A DNA stretch of 24,502 bases from WHTB01 sp050699035 (GTDB lineage: Bacteria; Actinomycetota; Actinomycetes; Propionibacteriales; Nocardioidaceae), in assembly GCA_050699035.1 (NCBI GenBank), contig JBOHDE010000029.1, positions 1 through 24,502 on the forward strand, given 5' to 3'. A program made the translations under genes and the position numbers. Under the pieces are notes generated by a model. That model was not told the origin of the DNA, ran no database searches, and worked only from the letters and a program-made list of their open reading frames with translations. Below are positions 7,631 through 14,572 of the stretch, one piece after another. How positions within the stretch are numbered: the first letter of the stretch is position 1; every line of letters begins with the position of its first letter.

Positions 7631-8713
7631 GTGACGACTGACCGGGAGATCGCCAGGTGGCGGCTGCGCACTCAGCACCTCGTGTCGCCGCACGCTGCGT
7701 CCGCGGCAGCGGTGGTCCGGAGCATGCTCGCCGTCCAGGCCGAGAACCCGAGCCAGGCCGCTTGGGCGGTCGCCAGCCGTACGCACCATCGCGACGCAAC
7801 CGACCTCGAGGCGTTGCTAGACCAGGGCAGCGTCGTACGGACCCACGTGCTGCGACCGACCTGGCACTTCGTCGCGGCCGAGGACATCGGGTGGCTGCTG
7901 GAGCTGACCGCTCCGCGCATCCGTCCCCTCGTCGCTCGGCAGCTGAACGACACCCATGGGTTGGCCGGCGACGGTCTCGACCGCGTGACCTCCGTACTCC
8001 TGCAGGCCCTTTCGGAGCAGCCAAACCAGACCCGGGAACAGCTCGCCGACTGCCTCCGCGGCCATGGCGTCGAGCTGTCCGGGCAGATGCTGATGCTCCT
8101 GCTCGCCCTGCTCGAGCTGGATCGGCTCGTCTGCAGTGGTCGGCGGCTCGAGGGGGCGCACACGTACGCGGTCTTTGCCGACCGGGTACCGTCATCGAGG
8201 AGGCTGGACCGCGACGAGGCGCTCGCCGAGCTGGCGCTGCGGTACTTCACCGGGCACGGTCCCGCCACCGAGCGCGACCTCTCCTACTGGGCGACGCTGA
8301 CGCTCGGCGATGTGCGTCGGGGCCTCACCCAGGTCCGTGACCGGCTTGCGTCTTTCGATCACGACGGCCGCACGTTCTGGCATGCTCCCGGCGACCTGCC
8401 GCCGGTGAAACGCGGTGCACCGACGGGGCATCTGCTCCAGATCCTCGACGAGGTCTACCGCGGCTATCAGGACAGCCGGATGGTGCTGGACAGTCAGGGC
8501 ATCGTTCCGACCGGCCGCGAGACCGCGATCGGGATGGCATTGGTGGACGCGCAGATGGTCGCCAGGATGAAGCGCACCATCGGCCGTCGTGCCGTCTTCG
8601 AGATCACTCCCTACAACGGGACGCTGAAACCCTCCAACCGCTCGGCTGTGGAGCAGGCGGCCGCGCGGTACGCAGACTTCCTCGGCGTCGAGTACGAGCT
8701 GCGCGTGAGCTGA
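7631..8713 (+). CDS. Winged-helix DNA-binding (HTH_42, AlkZ-like) protein
   Basis: 360 residues of the HTH_42 superfamily, which includes the DNA glycosylases AlkZ and YcaQ (AlkX) that unhook interstrand crosslinks. The N-terminus REIARWRLRTQHL followed by VVRSMLAVQAENPSQAAWAV is typical. Residues 36-38 are QAE, where known glycosylases have a Q-x-Q or Q-x-D motif. RPTWHFVAAEDIGWLLELTAPRI and TERDLSYWATLTLGDVRRGL form the tandem winged helices, and the C-terminus ends with a beta-rich part. The GTG at 7631 is chosen because the family begins here; gagggg precedes it closely. The gene diverges from arsR and converges on the DUF6454 gene. Confidence 0.85.
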   Translation: MTTDREIARWRLRTQHLVSPHAASAAAVVRSMLAVQAENPSQAAWAVASRTHHRDATDLEALLDQGSVVRTHVLRPTWHFVAAEDIGWLLELTAPRIRPLVARQLNDTHGLAGDGLDRVTSVLLQALSEQPNQTREQLADCLRGHGVELSGQMLMLLLALLELDRLVCSGRRLEGAHTYAVFADRVPSSRRLDRDEALAELALRYFTGHGPATERDLSYWATLTLGDVRRGLTQVRDRLASFDHDGRTFWHAPGDLPPVKRGAPTGHLLQILDEVYRGYQDSRMVLDSQGIVPTGRETAIGMALVDAQMVARMKRTIGRRAVFEITPYNGTLKPSNRSAVEQAAARYADFLGVEYELRVS

Positions 8714-8777
8714 ACGACGCCCCTCGACTCTCGACGACAGCGCCTGGCCAAGGGCGCGTAGCGCACGCGGTCGCCGA

Positions 8778-8797
8778 GTAGCGGATGTACCCGCTAC
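8778..8797. terminator. Weak hairpin between convergent genes
   Basis: Seven-base arms gtagcgg and ccgctac surround atgtac. It lies in the 108-bp gap between the convergent AlkZ-like and DUF6454 genes, and an AT-rich stretch (ctatatgatt) follows on the + strand. It may end either transcript, but the stem is short. Confidence 0.4.
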
Positions 8798-8821
8798 GAA
8801 CTATATGATTCACCCGTTAGA

Positions 8822-9799
8822 TCAGCTCAACGGCGCGACGTCGGCCTCGTAGACCAGGATCTGGGTGCCGGCCGCCTCGTCCGAGTCGTCTGGCGCGGCG
8901 TACAGGGTCAGGTGGCTGCCGTCGACGTCGAGGTCCGTCGGGTTGCGGGTGATCGCGTGGCCGGCGGTCGACCAATGCTGCAACGGCACCTCGTGCAGGA
9001 TCCGGTGCCGGTCGCGCAGGTCGATCATCGCCAGGCCACCGAGCTCGTAGCCGGTAGTCGCGCCTGGCTGGGCCGGGAGCCCGGTCACGCCCGAGCAGAG
9101 AGCCTTGCGGGAGCCGACGTACTCGCAATCCTGGTAGTCGAGGAAGTGGTTCGCGTTGAGCCAGAAGTCCTTCTGCTTGCCACTCTCAGTCCAGTCGTAG
9201 AAGCGCCTCGACCCCCAGGACTGGCCGACCAGGTGACGAGTCTCCTGGTCGCGCACGACGCCGCCGATGTGGTCGGACACGGTGAACTGCTTCGTGACGT
9301 CGTACGTGGTGGGGTCGATGCGGTAGATGTCGGCCGAGCTGTTGGGCCGGTACTCGGCGACCGGCAGCCATAGGGACTCGCCGTCGTAGTCGAGCCCGCC
9401 GGGGTGGTAGCGATGGCCGTCCGAGATCTCGATGTCCTTCAGCAGCTGCCCGTCGCGGTCGAGGACGAACAGGTGGCCGATGCCCTTGCCCGGCGTCCGG
9501 TCGTAGCCGTCGACCGGCTCGGGAAACCGCACGGTCGGCTCGATAATCTCGACCGACGACAGGTAGATCCGGTCGCCGATGACCTCCATGGCCTGCGGGT
9601 GATAGGTCTCGAAGTCGAGGTCGAGCGTCGCGGTCCGGGTCCAAGCCGTGCTTCGCGAGACGTTGGCGAAGGTCTGGACGAGCGGGTTGTCGCTCCTCGG
9701 AGCTCCGTGCGCCGGGCCCGTCTGGAGGGCCGAGACCGAGGTGGCGCCGGCGATCAGGGTGGCCGCGGCGCAGACAACGGATGCGGTGCGAAGTTTCAT
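8822..9799 (-). CDS. Secreted DUF6454 family protein
   Basis: 325 residues. The N-terminus MKLRTASVVCAAATLIAGATSVSALQ is a Sec signal peptide with a basic start, hydrophobic core and small residues before a likely cleavage near residue 24-33. The mature part is a beta-propeller-like series with DLDFETYHPQAMEVIGDRIYLSSV, HLFVLDRDGQLLKDIEISDG and YHPGGLDYDGESLWLPVAEYRP, ending in TQILVYEADV. This layout is DUF6454, of unknown function. The ATG is preceded by GAGGAG (complement of 9805-9810). It is alone in its transcript and its 5' side abuts the insertion scar described next. Confidence 0.85.
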   Translation of the reverse strand: MKLRTASVVCAAATLIAGATSVSALQTGPAHGAPRSDNPLVQTFANVSRSTAWTRTATLDLDFETYHPQAMEVIGDRIYLSSVEIIEPTVRFPEPVDGYDRTPGKGIGHLFVLDRDGQLLKDIEISDGHRYHPGGLDYDGESLWLPVAEYRPNSSADIYRIDPTTYDVTKQFTVSDHIGGVVRDQETRHLVGQSWGSRRFYDWTESGKQKDFWLNANHFLDYQDCEYVGSRKALCSGVTGLPAQPGATTGYELGGLAMIDLRDRHRILHEVPLQHWSTAGHAITRNPTDLDVDGSHLTLYAAPDDSDEAAGTQILVYEADVAPLS

Positions 9800-9833
9800 C
9801 GGGGCTCCTCGATCAGTGTGCTCCGGACGCTAG

Positions 9834-9989
9834 ACGGCGCGGGTCAAATGCGGGCCGCCACGAGAGCGAACTTTTGGCGAAGACCAGCAGTTCGATCGCA
9901 TCGCCGCACCGATCTCGGTCGCACTCGTCCACCAGTTTGTCGAAGGATTCCGTAAGGTGATCGACAAGGTCGAGGACCTCAAGGAATAG
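9834..9989 (+). pseudogene. 5'-truncated reading frame before the NUDIX gene
   Basis: The frame is open from a stop at 9831 to a TAG at 9987 and is in the same frame as the NUDIX gene, which begins 3 bases after that TAG. No ATG is present; the only start-like codon is a GTG at 9843 without a ribosome site. The final 40 codons read like a real protein end, with an amphipathic stretch ISVALVHQFVEGFRKVIDKV then EDLKE. I cannot name the parent family. The most likely reading is the remnant of a gene that formed an operon with the NUDIX gene before a rearrangement. Confidence 0.4.
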
Positions 9990-9992
9990 CCG

Positions 9993-10454
9993 ATGGTTGA
10001 CAGCAAGCTGCTCGAAATACTCGTCGCCCGCGCCGACGCCGACGGGATACAGCAGCTCGTCGTCGGGGGCGTCGTGCAGCAGGAAAACACTGTGCTCCTA
10101 CTCCGTCGTCCTGACAGCGACTTCATGGGTGGAATCTTCGAGTTGCCCAGCGGCAAGGTCGAAGTTGGCGAGCGCCTCGACTCCGCCCTGATCCGCGAAG
10201 TCAAGGAAGAGACCGACCTCGACGTCAGCGCCATCCGCGACTTTCTCGGCAGCTTCGACTACAGGTCGGGCAGTGGGAAGAGAAGCCGCCAATTCAACTT
10301 CGCGCTCGAAGTCTCCACTCCGGGGCCGGTGCGGCTACATGAACACGACGACTACGTCTGGGTATCAATCGACGACGAACCGCCGGTGACCGACGCCGTG
10401 AAAGTGGTGATCCAGAAATACCTTGAGTGCCCCCGAGAGGATTCGAACCTCTGA
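9993..10454 (+). CDS. NUDIX hydrolase with C-terminus from the tRNA-Arg gene
   Basis: 153 residues with a near-canonical Nudix box at 54-77: GKVEVGE, seven residues, then REVKEETDL (consensus REUxEExGU, with D in place of the glycine). Nudix enzymes cleave nucleoside diphosphates linked to another group, in housecleaning or signalling; the substrate is not evident. The body is less GC-rich than its neighbours. The final nine residues (ECPREDSNL) and the stop codon are encoded within the tRNA-Arg gene on the other strand, so the native C-terminus was probably replaced when the segment was joined to the tRNA. The start is the ATG after the upstream TAG. Confidence 0.8.
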   Translation: MVDSKLLEILVARADADGIQQLVVGGVVQQENTVLLLRRPDSDFMGGIFELPSGKVEVGERLDSALIREVKEETDLDVSAIRDFLGSFDYRSGSGKRSRQFNFALEVSTPGPVRLHEHDDYVWVSIDDEPPVTDAVKVVIQKYLECPREDSNL

Positions 10455-10500
10455 CACACGGTTTAGGAAACCGTTGCTCTATCCCCTGAGCTACGGGGGC
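10428..10500 (-). tRNA. tRNA-Arg (anticodon CCU)
   Basis: The complement folds as a 73-nt cloverleaf: acceptor GCCCCCG pairs with CGGGGGC; D-arm GCTC-AGGGGATA-GAGC; anticodon stem ACGGT/ACCGT around TTCCTAA, giving anticodon CCT for codon AGG; T-arm AGAGG-TTCGAAT-CCTCT. The discriminator is A. The 3' CCA is not encoded; the next bases are CTC. The 3' end overlaps the tail of the NUDIX gene, which is on the other strand. Confidence 0.96.
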
Positions 10501-10522
10501 ACGGCCGACGGCGCTGCCGCAG

Positions 10523-10552
10523 CCAGCGCACAGCCTACGTGGTGTGCGCTGG
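10523..10552. repeat. Inverted repeat just upstream of tRNA-Arg
   Basis: Perfect ten-base arms ccagcgcaca and tgtgcgctgg flank a 10-base spacer that holds the sequence TAGGCT (minus strand), a possible -10 box for the tRNA-Arg gene about 30 bases upstream of it. It may be an operator or a cruciform-forming site; no function is known. Confidence 0.4.
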
Positions 10553-10781
10553 GTCGAAGCAGTGCGCACCGTGGACGAGAGAGGCTGGTTGATTTACTCC
10601 CACGGTGACCGATGCGCGGAACGGTAGCGTTCCCCGATTGCATACAGGCAGGTAGTGTCGAGAACGTAGCCCGCCGTCACCCATGGTTGGGCTTTGGTCT
10701 TGGCAAGCAGGCGCTCGACGATGCGCGGCTGCGGCGCCGGACGGGGACCGTGTCGCCGACGACAATCGAGAGGACCGGCAG

Positions 10782-11015
10782 ATGACCAGCGCGTACGTGC
10801 TCGTGCAGACCAACCCAGGGGCAGTCGAGGCCATCGTCACCGAGATGAGCCAGCTTGAGCAGGTCGAGTTCGTCGATGCCGTCACCGGTCCGTACGACGC
10901 GATCGTCGCCGTCAGCGGCAGTCTCGAGGACGTCGAGCCGGTCCGGCTGGCCCTCTCCCAGATCGACAATGTGACCCGCACCCTCACCTGCCCGGCCGGA
11001 GCGCCGCCGGCCTGA
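10782..11015 (+). CDS. Stand-alone Lrp/AsnC ligand-binding domain protein
   Basis: Only 77 residues, equal to the C-terminal RAM/AsnC sensor domain without the helix-turn-helix. AYVLVQTNPGAVEAIVTEMSQLEQVEFVDAVTGPYDAIVAVSG gives the beta-alpha-beta-beta pattern of the fold, followed by LEDVEPVRLALSQIDNVTRTLT. Free-standing RAM domains in actinobacteria are thought to oligomerise and bind amino acids or modulate full-length Lrp proteins. The start ATG follows agagg. The gene ends 7 bp before the next gene, so the two are likely one transcript. The 281 bp upstream hold the tRNA-Arg promoter side and nothing else recognised. Confidence 0.9.
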   Translation: MTSAYVLVQTNPGAVEAIVTEMSQLEQVEFVDAVTGPYDAIVAVSGSLEDVEPVRLALSQIDNVTRTLTCPAGAPPA

Positions 11016-11022
11016 TCCGCCG

Positions 11023-11610
11023 ATGGACGTCTGGTACGTCAGCTACGGCTCGAACATGTCCTCGGAGCGGTTCGCCTGCTACCTCATCGGCGGTCGGCCG
11101 CCCGGCGCGTCCTACACGTACCCGGGCGCCCGGGATCCCAGCCCAGCAAGGGAAACCGCGGCCGTCCACCTCCCCGGCACGGTGTACTTCGCCGGCGAGT
11201 CACCGACCTGGGGTGGCGGCGCGGCGTACTACGATCCCGACGTCCCGGGCGATACGCCGGCGTGCGCCTACCTCGTCACCGGCCAGCAGTTCGCCGACAT
11301 CGCATCGCAGGAGATGCACCAGCGTCCCGACGTCGACCACGACCTGGCCGCCGTGATCGCGACCGGTCGGCACGCCCTCGGTCCCGGCCGCTACGAGACG
11401 TTGCTGCGCGTCGGTGAGCGGGCCGGTGCGCCGATGCTCACTTTCACTGCACCACAAGGGAAAACGGGTGCCGTGCTGAACCGGCCTGCCCCGGCGTACA
11501 CCGCGATGATCGCCGCCGGCCTTCGCGAGGCACACGGCTGGGACGACCCCCAGATCGACGTCTACCTGGCCCGGCTCACCAGCGACTATCCAACCGCCGT
11601 CACGACGTGA
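11023..11610 (+). CDS. Gamma-glutamylcyclotransferase-fold (GGCT-like) protein
   Basis: 195 residues. The N-terminal VWYVSYGSNM (residues 3-12) is the YGSN substrate loop of the GGCT/AIG2-like fold. A GGGAAYYDPDVPGD segment, the helix DIASQEMHQ and the strand GRYETLLRVGERAG follow the fold order. Family members release 5-oxoproline from gamma-glutamyl compounds, but many bacterial members are uncharacterised and some are annotated differently. A glutamate acting as general base could be E in SQEMHQ, by position only. It is the second gene after the AsnC-domain gene; the 46-bp gap downstream holds a dispersed repeat and then the convergent amidohydrolase gene. Confidence 0.75.
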   Translation: MDVWYVSYGSNMSSERFACYLIGGRPPGASYTYPGARDPSPARETAAVHLPGTVYFAGESPTWGGGAAYYDPDVPGDTPACAYLVTGQQFADIASQEMHQRPDVDHDLAAVIATGRHALGPGRYETLLRVGERAGAPMLTFTAPQGKTGAVLNRPAPAYTAMIAAGLREAHGWDDPQIDVYLARLTSDYPTAVTT

Positions 11611-11621
11611 GCGTGACCCGA

Positions 11622-11646
11622 ACATAAGTGCAACCTCGGCGCGAAG
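11622..11646 (+). repeat. 25-nt dispersed motif, copy 1
   Basis: Core GTGCAACCTCGGCGCGAAG (19 of 19 identical in copy 2) preceded by ACATA and one variable base, so 24 of 25 positions agree. It fills most of the 46-bp gap between the convergent GGCT-like and amidohydrolase genes. It forms no hairpin. Copy 2 is at 18366-18390 on the opposite strand. Confidence 0.7.
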
Positions 11647-11656
11647 AGTGGCGGGG

Positions 11657-12670
11657 TTAGGTCTGGGTGTACGCGTCGATCTCGTCGAGGACTCGCCGTT
11701 TCGTCCCCGCGTCGGCGTACGACAGCTGCACCGACGCCCGCGCGAGGTCGGCCAGCCCGTCGCGGTCGACGCCGAACACGTCATGCGCGATGGCGTACTC
11801 CTGCCCGAGCGTGGTGTCGAACATCCCCGGGTCGTCGGAGTTCAGCGTCACTGGCACACCGGCCGCCACCAGCTCGGGCATCGGGTGCTGGTCGAGGGTC
11901 GCGACCGCGCGCGTCCGGACGTTCGACGACGGCGAGATCTCCAACGGGAGCTGCTTGTCGACCAGGTACGTGACCAGCTCCGGGTCCTGCACCGACGTGA
12001 TGCCGTGGCCGATCCGCTCGGCGCCGAGCACCCGGATCGCGTCCCACACGGTCTCCGGCCCGGTCGTCTCCCCGGCATGCGGCACGCTGTGCAGACCAAG
12101 TGCCCGGGCCCGCCTGAAGACCTCGGCGAACTGCGGGCGAGGTACGCCGACCTCCGGCCCGCCGAGGCCGAACCCGACACTGCCCTCCGGCGCCCAGCGC
12201 TCCACCCAGTCGACGGTGCGCTCACCGGACTCCAGGCCGAGCTCGCCGGGGATGTCGAAGATCCAGGAGATCTCGACGCCGTGGTCCTCCCGGGCGCGGA
12301 CCCGGGCCTGCCGGTATGCCTCGGCCACGGCGTCGGGCTCGATGCCGACGAGCAGGTGCGAGTCGGGGGTCGCGGTGATCTCGGCGTACCGCACCTGCTG
12401 GCCGGCCAGGTCACGGGCGATGCCGTCGACCAGCGCCTCGATGTCGCCGCCGGTGCGGATCAATGAGTTGACCGCGATGTAGACCTCGATGAAGTGGGCG
12501 AAGTCGGTGAACTCGTAGAACGCCCGCAGCGCCTGCTCGTCGGTCGGGACGCCGCGGTCCGGGTGTCGGCGGGCCAGCTCGAGCACGGTCGGCACCGACG
12601 CCGAGCCGACCAGATGCACGTGCAGCTCTGCCTTCGGCAGGCCCGCGATGAAGTCGATGACGGAGGTCAT
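11657..12670 (-). CDS. Adenosine-deaminase-like amidohydrolase
   Basis: 337 residues of the ADA family TIM barrel. Zinc ligands H17 and H19 (ELHVHL), H198 with the proton-shuttling E201 (HAGET), RIGHG with H222, and NSDDP with D279 and D280 are all in place, so it is a likely active zinc deaminase. Adenosine deaminases have D or E two residues after the second histidine; this protein has V21 (HLVGSAS). From memory, this HxHxVGSAS form occurs in actinobacterial ADA relatives including the aminodeoxyfutalosine deaminase group, so the substrate may not be adenosine. ATG 12670 is chosen from the family start; its ribosome site is weak. Convergent with the GGCT-like gene. Confidence 0.88.
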   Translation of the reverse strand: MTSVIDFIAGLPKAELHVHLVGSASVPTVLELARRHPDRGVPTDEQALRAFYEFTDFAHFIEVYIAVNSLIRTGGDIEALVDGIARDLAGQQVRYAEITATPDSHLLVGIEPDAVAEAYRQARVRAREDHGVEISWIFDIPGELGLESGERTVDWVERWAPEGSVGFGLGGPEVGVPRPQFAEVFRRARALGLHSVPHAGETTGPETVWDAIRVLGAERIGHGITSVQDPELVTYLVDKQLPLEISPSSNVRTRAVATLDQHPMPELVAAGVPVTLNSDDPGMFDTTLGQEYAIAHDVFGVDRDGLADLARASVQLSYADAGTKRRVLDEIDAYTQT

Positions 12671-12783
12671 CCGACCAGCATGGCGCAGCACGTCCCGAAG
12701 GCCGTTGCAGGGCAGGAATATCGACGGTCCGTAGCCCCTCGATCTACCCAGCGTCACAAGACCATGAAGCCGGCCGCGAATTG

Positions 12784-12812
12784 TTGGCGCCGCGTTCAGA
12801 TCGGCGTACAGT
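12784..12812 (+). promoter_or_regulatory. Candidate promoter of the SDR gene
   Basis: A -35-like TTGGCG at 12784-12789 and a -10-like TACAGT at 12807-12812 are separated by 17 bases. Transcription from it would give a leader of about 90 bases before the GTG at 12910. The leader contains the short frame MLRIAR, whose stop overlaps that GTG; this may be chance. Confidence 0.4.
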
Positions 12813-12909
12813 CCCCCTCGTTGTCGTTACCGTCTCGTTATCGACCACAACACGATCTCGGGGCCGTACGCCTGATCGGCGGAGGGGACAGCATGTTGAG
12901 GATCGCGCG

Positions 12910-13812
12910 GTGAAGGTTTTCCTGACCGGGGCGACCGGCGTCATGGGCAGATCGGCCGCTCAGGCCTTGCTGGACGAGGGCCACGACGTCGCCGGGCTCG
13001 CCCGCTCCGCCGAGAAGGCCGAGCATCTCGAGAGCTTGGGCGTCACGTCCGTGGAGTCCAGCCTTTTCGACCATGACCAGCTCGTCGCCGCGTTCACCGG
13101 CTACGAGGTCGTCTGCAACCTCGCCACCCATGTGCCTGTCGGGCTGGGCGGCCTGCGCCCGGGCGCGTGGCGGGTCAACGACCGCATCCGCGCCGAGGGG
13201 TCGCGCGTCGTCACCGAGGCAGCCGCCGCGGCAGGGGTACGTCGGCTAGTCCAGGAGTCGAGCTCCTTCGTGTACGCCGACTTCGGCGACGAATGGATCG
13301 ACGAGCAGAGCGCCCTCACCGTCACCCGGGCCACCGAGCCGGCCTCTGTCGCCGAGACCAACGCGCTCGACTTCGGCGGCAGCAGGCGCGACGCCGTCGT
13401 GCTGCGTTTCGGCAACATCTTGGGCGACGACCCGCTGACCCGCTGGCGGTTCGCCCGGGCCCGGGCCGGTCAGCCGGTGGGCATCGGCGACCCGCGGGGG
13501 TGGGCCCATGTCATCCACCCGATCGACGTCGGCTCGGCGGTGGTCGCCGCGCTCCATGCGCCTGCGGGCGTCTACAACGTCGGCGCCGCCCCGGTGCAGC
13601 GCTGCGACCTCAACGCCGGGTTCTTCCACGCCGCCGGCAAGACCCGTCCTACGTACATGCCGAAGATGATGGTGCGGCTCGCCGGCGACCGGTTGGAGCC
13701 GTTGACCCGCTCACACCGCATCTCGTCCCGGCTGTTCCGCGAGGTGACGCCGTGGCGGCCACGGCACCCGGAGTTCGCCGAGACCTGGCTGTCCGACCTG
13801 GTGCATGCGTGA
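12910..13812 (+). CDS. NAD-dependent epimerase/dehydratase (atypical extended SDR)
   Basis: 300 residues. The Rossmann motif GATGVMG (residues 7-13) after VKVFLT binds NAD(P), and ESSSFVYADFGDEWIDE lies where the active-site serine and the strand before the catalytic tyrosine are found. A YxxxK pair is not seen; the segment that should carry it reads ASVAETNALDFG. VLRFGNILGDDP and WAHVIHPIDVGSAVVAALHAPAGVYNVG are normal for the family. So it is an extended SDR that may bind cofactor without typical epimerase chemistry. The GTG start is preceded by tgagga. The next gene overlaps its stop. Confidence 0.82.
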   Translation: MKVFLTGATGVMGRSAAQALLDEGHDVAGLARSAEKAEHLESLGVTSVESSLFDHDQLVAAFTGYEVVCNLATHVPVGLGGLRPGAWRVNDRIRAEGSRVVTEAAAAAGVRRLVQESSSFVYADFGDEWIDEQSALTVTRATEPASVAETNALDFGGSRRDAVVLRFGNILGDDPLTRWRFARARAGQPVGIGDPRGWAHVIHPIDVGSAVVAALHAPAGVYNVGAAPVQRCDLNAGFFHAAGKTRPTYMPKMMVRLAGDRLEPLTRSHRISSRLFREVTPWRPRHPEFAETWLSDLVHA

Positions 13813-14006
13813 GCGAGCCGACCAAGCACCAACCCGACGACGACGCGGCCGTCGAGCGACCACGCCGCAAGGACGACCCGTTCGGCGAGGTGCTGCCTGA
13901 CCGTACCCGCGACGAGACCGGCGACGGCTGGGGCGAACGCTGGGGCGATGGCGGGGGCGACGACGACGAGCGGCTGCGCCGCGAGGTGCCGCCACACCAC
14001 GGCTGA
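13809..14006 (+). CDS. Small acidic hypothetical protein (65 aa)
   Basis: The GTG overlaps the SDR stop as GTGA, so translation is coupled. The protein is strongly charged and probably disordered: an acidic region with DDDAAVERPRRKDDPFGEVL, a Gly-Asp-Trp stretch DGWGERWGDGGGDDDE, and a basic tail ending in HHG. No family is recognised. Its presence in the SDR transcript suggests a partner role, but it could also be a small DUF found beside such SDRs. The strong inverted repeat after it should end the transcript. Confidence 0.6.
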   Translation: MSEPTKHQPDDDAAVERPRRKDDPFGEVLPDRTRDETGDGWGERWGDGGGDDDERLRREVPPHHG

Positions 14007-14032
14007 CCCGACCGTACGCCGACCCGACCATA

Positions 14033-14077
14033 CGAAGGGGCCCGTGGACTCGACAGTCGAGTCCACGGGCCCCTTCG
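14033..14077. terminator. Perfect 45-bp inverted repeat, bidirectional terminator
   Basis: Arms of 22 bases are perfectly complementary around a single A; in RNA the stem would be about 21 bp closing on a three-base loop. It lies between the convergent small acidic gene and mscL, 22 bp before the mscL stop. No T-run follows, as is usual for terminators in high-GC actinobacteria. Confidence 0.85.
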
Positions 14078-14098
14078 CTGCCTGTGGTGGTGCGGGCC

Positions 14099-14506
14099 TC
14101 AGACGGTGCTGCCAGGTGCGCCACCAGAGGGGGCGCTGCCGCGCTGCGCAGCAAGCAGGTCGCGGATCTCGGTGAGCAGGGCGACGTCCTCGGCCGGCGG
14201 CTCGGGGCTCTCCTCCTGGCCGCGCGCCATCCGCTCGGTCAGCTTGTTGTACGGAACGACGATGACGAAGTAGACGACGGCGGCCAAGATGACGAACGAG
14301 ATCACGGCCGTGATCCACGCACCGATCCCGAGGTCGCCGGGCCGCCAGCCGGTGAAGTCGGGCTGCCCGAAGATCTTGCCGATGAGCTCCATGAGCAGTG
14401 TCACCGTTGCCGTGACGACGGCAGCGAACGCGAGCGCCATGACGAAGGCGACAGCCAGCTCGACCAGGTTGCCGCGCATGATGAAGTCTTTGAAGCCCTT
14501 AAGCAC
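14099..14506 (-). CDS. mscL: Large-conductance mechanosensitive channel MscL
   Basis: 135 residues, a normal MscL length. The N-terminus LKGFKDFIMRGNLVELAVAFVMALAF is the S1 amphipathic helix and start of TM1 with the conserved RGN(L/V)-x-DLA-type motif (here RGNLVELAVA). A periplasmic loop with GQPDFTGWRPGDLGIGAW follows, then TM2 (about 64-86, ITAVISFVILAAVVYFVIVVPYNKL), and a cytoplasmic helix with EDVALLTEIRDLLAAQ. The pentameric channel opens under membrane tension to release osmolytes during hypo-osmotic shock. GTG start with AAGGAGG directly upstream. Last gene of the leftward series ruc - SAF - mscL. Confidence 0.97.
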   Translation of the reverse strand: MLKGFKDFIMRGNLVELAVAFVMALAFAAVVTATVTLLMELIGKIFGQPDFTGWRPGDLGIGAWITAVISFVILAAVVYFVIVVPYNKLTERMARGQEESPEPPAEDVALLTEIRDLLAAQRGSAPSGGAPGSTV

Positions 14507-14572
14507 AGTTCCTCCTTGTGGGTACGCCGCGTGCAGGCTCGGCGGCGCTGTGCACTCTTGTCGGGCCAGACT

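Noticed and set aside
10428..10454. Protein tail CPREDSNL as a functional NUDIX C-terminus
   Set aside because: It is the standard read-through product of the complement of a tRNA T-arm and acceptor stem, so it is not a selected protein sequence.
12893..12913. Leader peptide MLRIAR before the SDR gene
   Set aside because: Only six codons and no attenuator-like hairpins follow; overlap with the GTG is probably chance.
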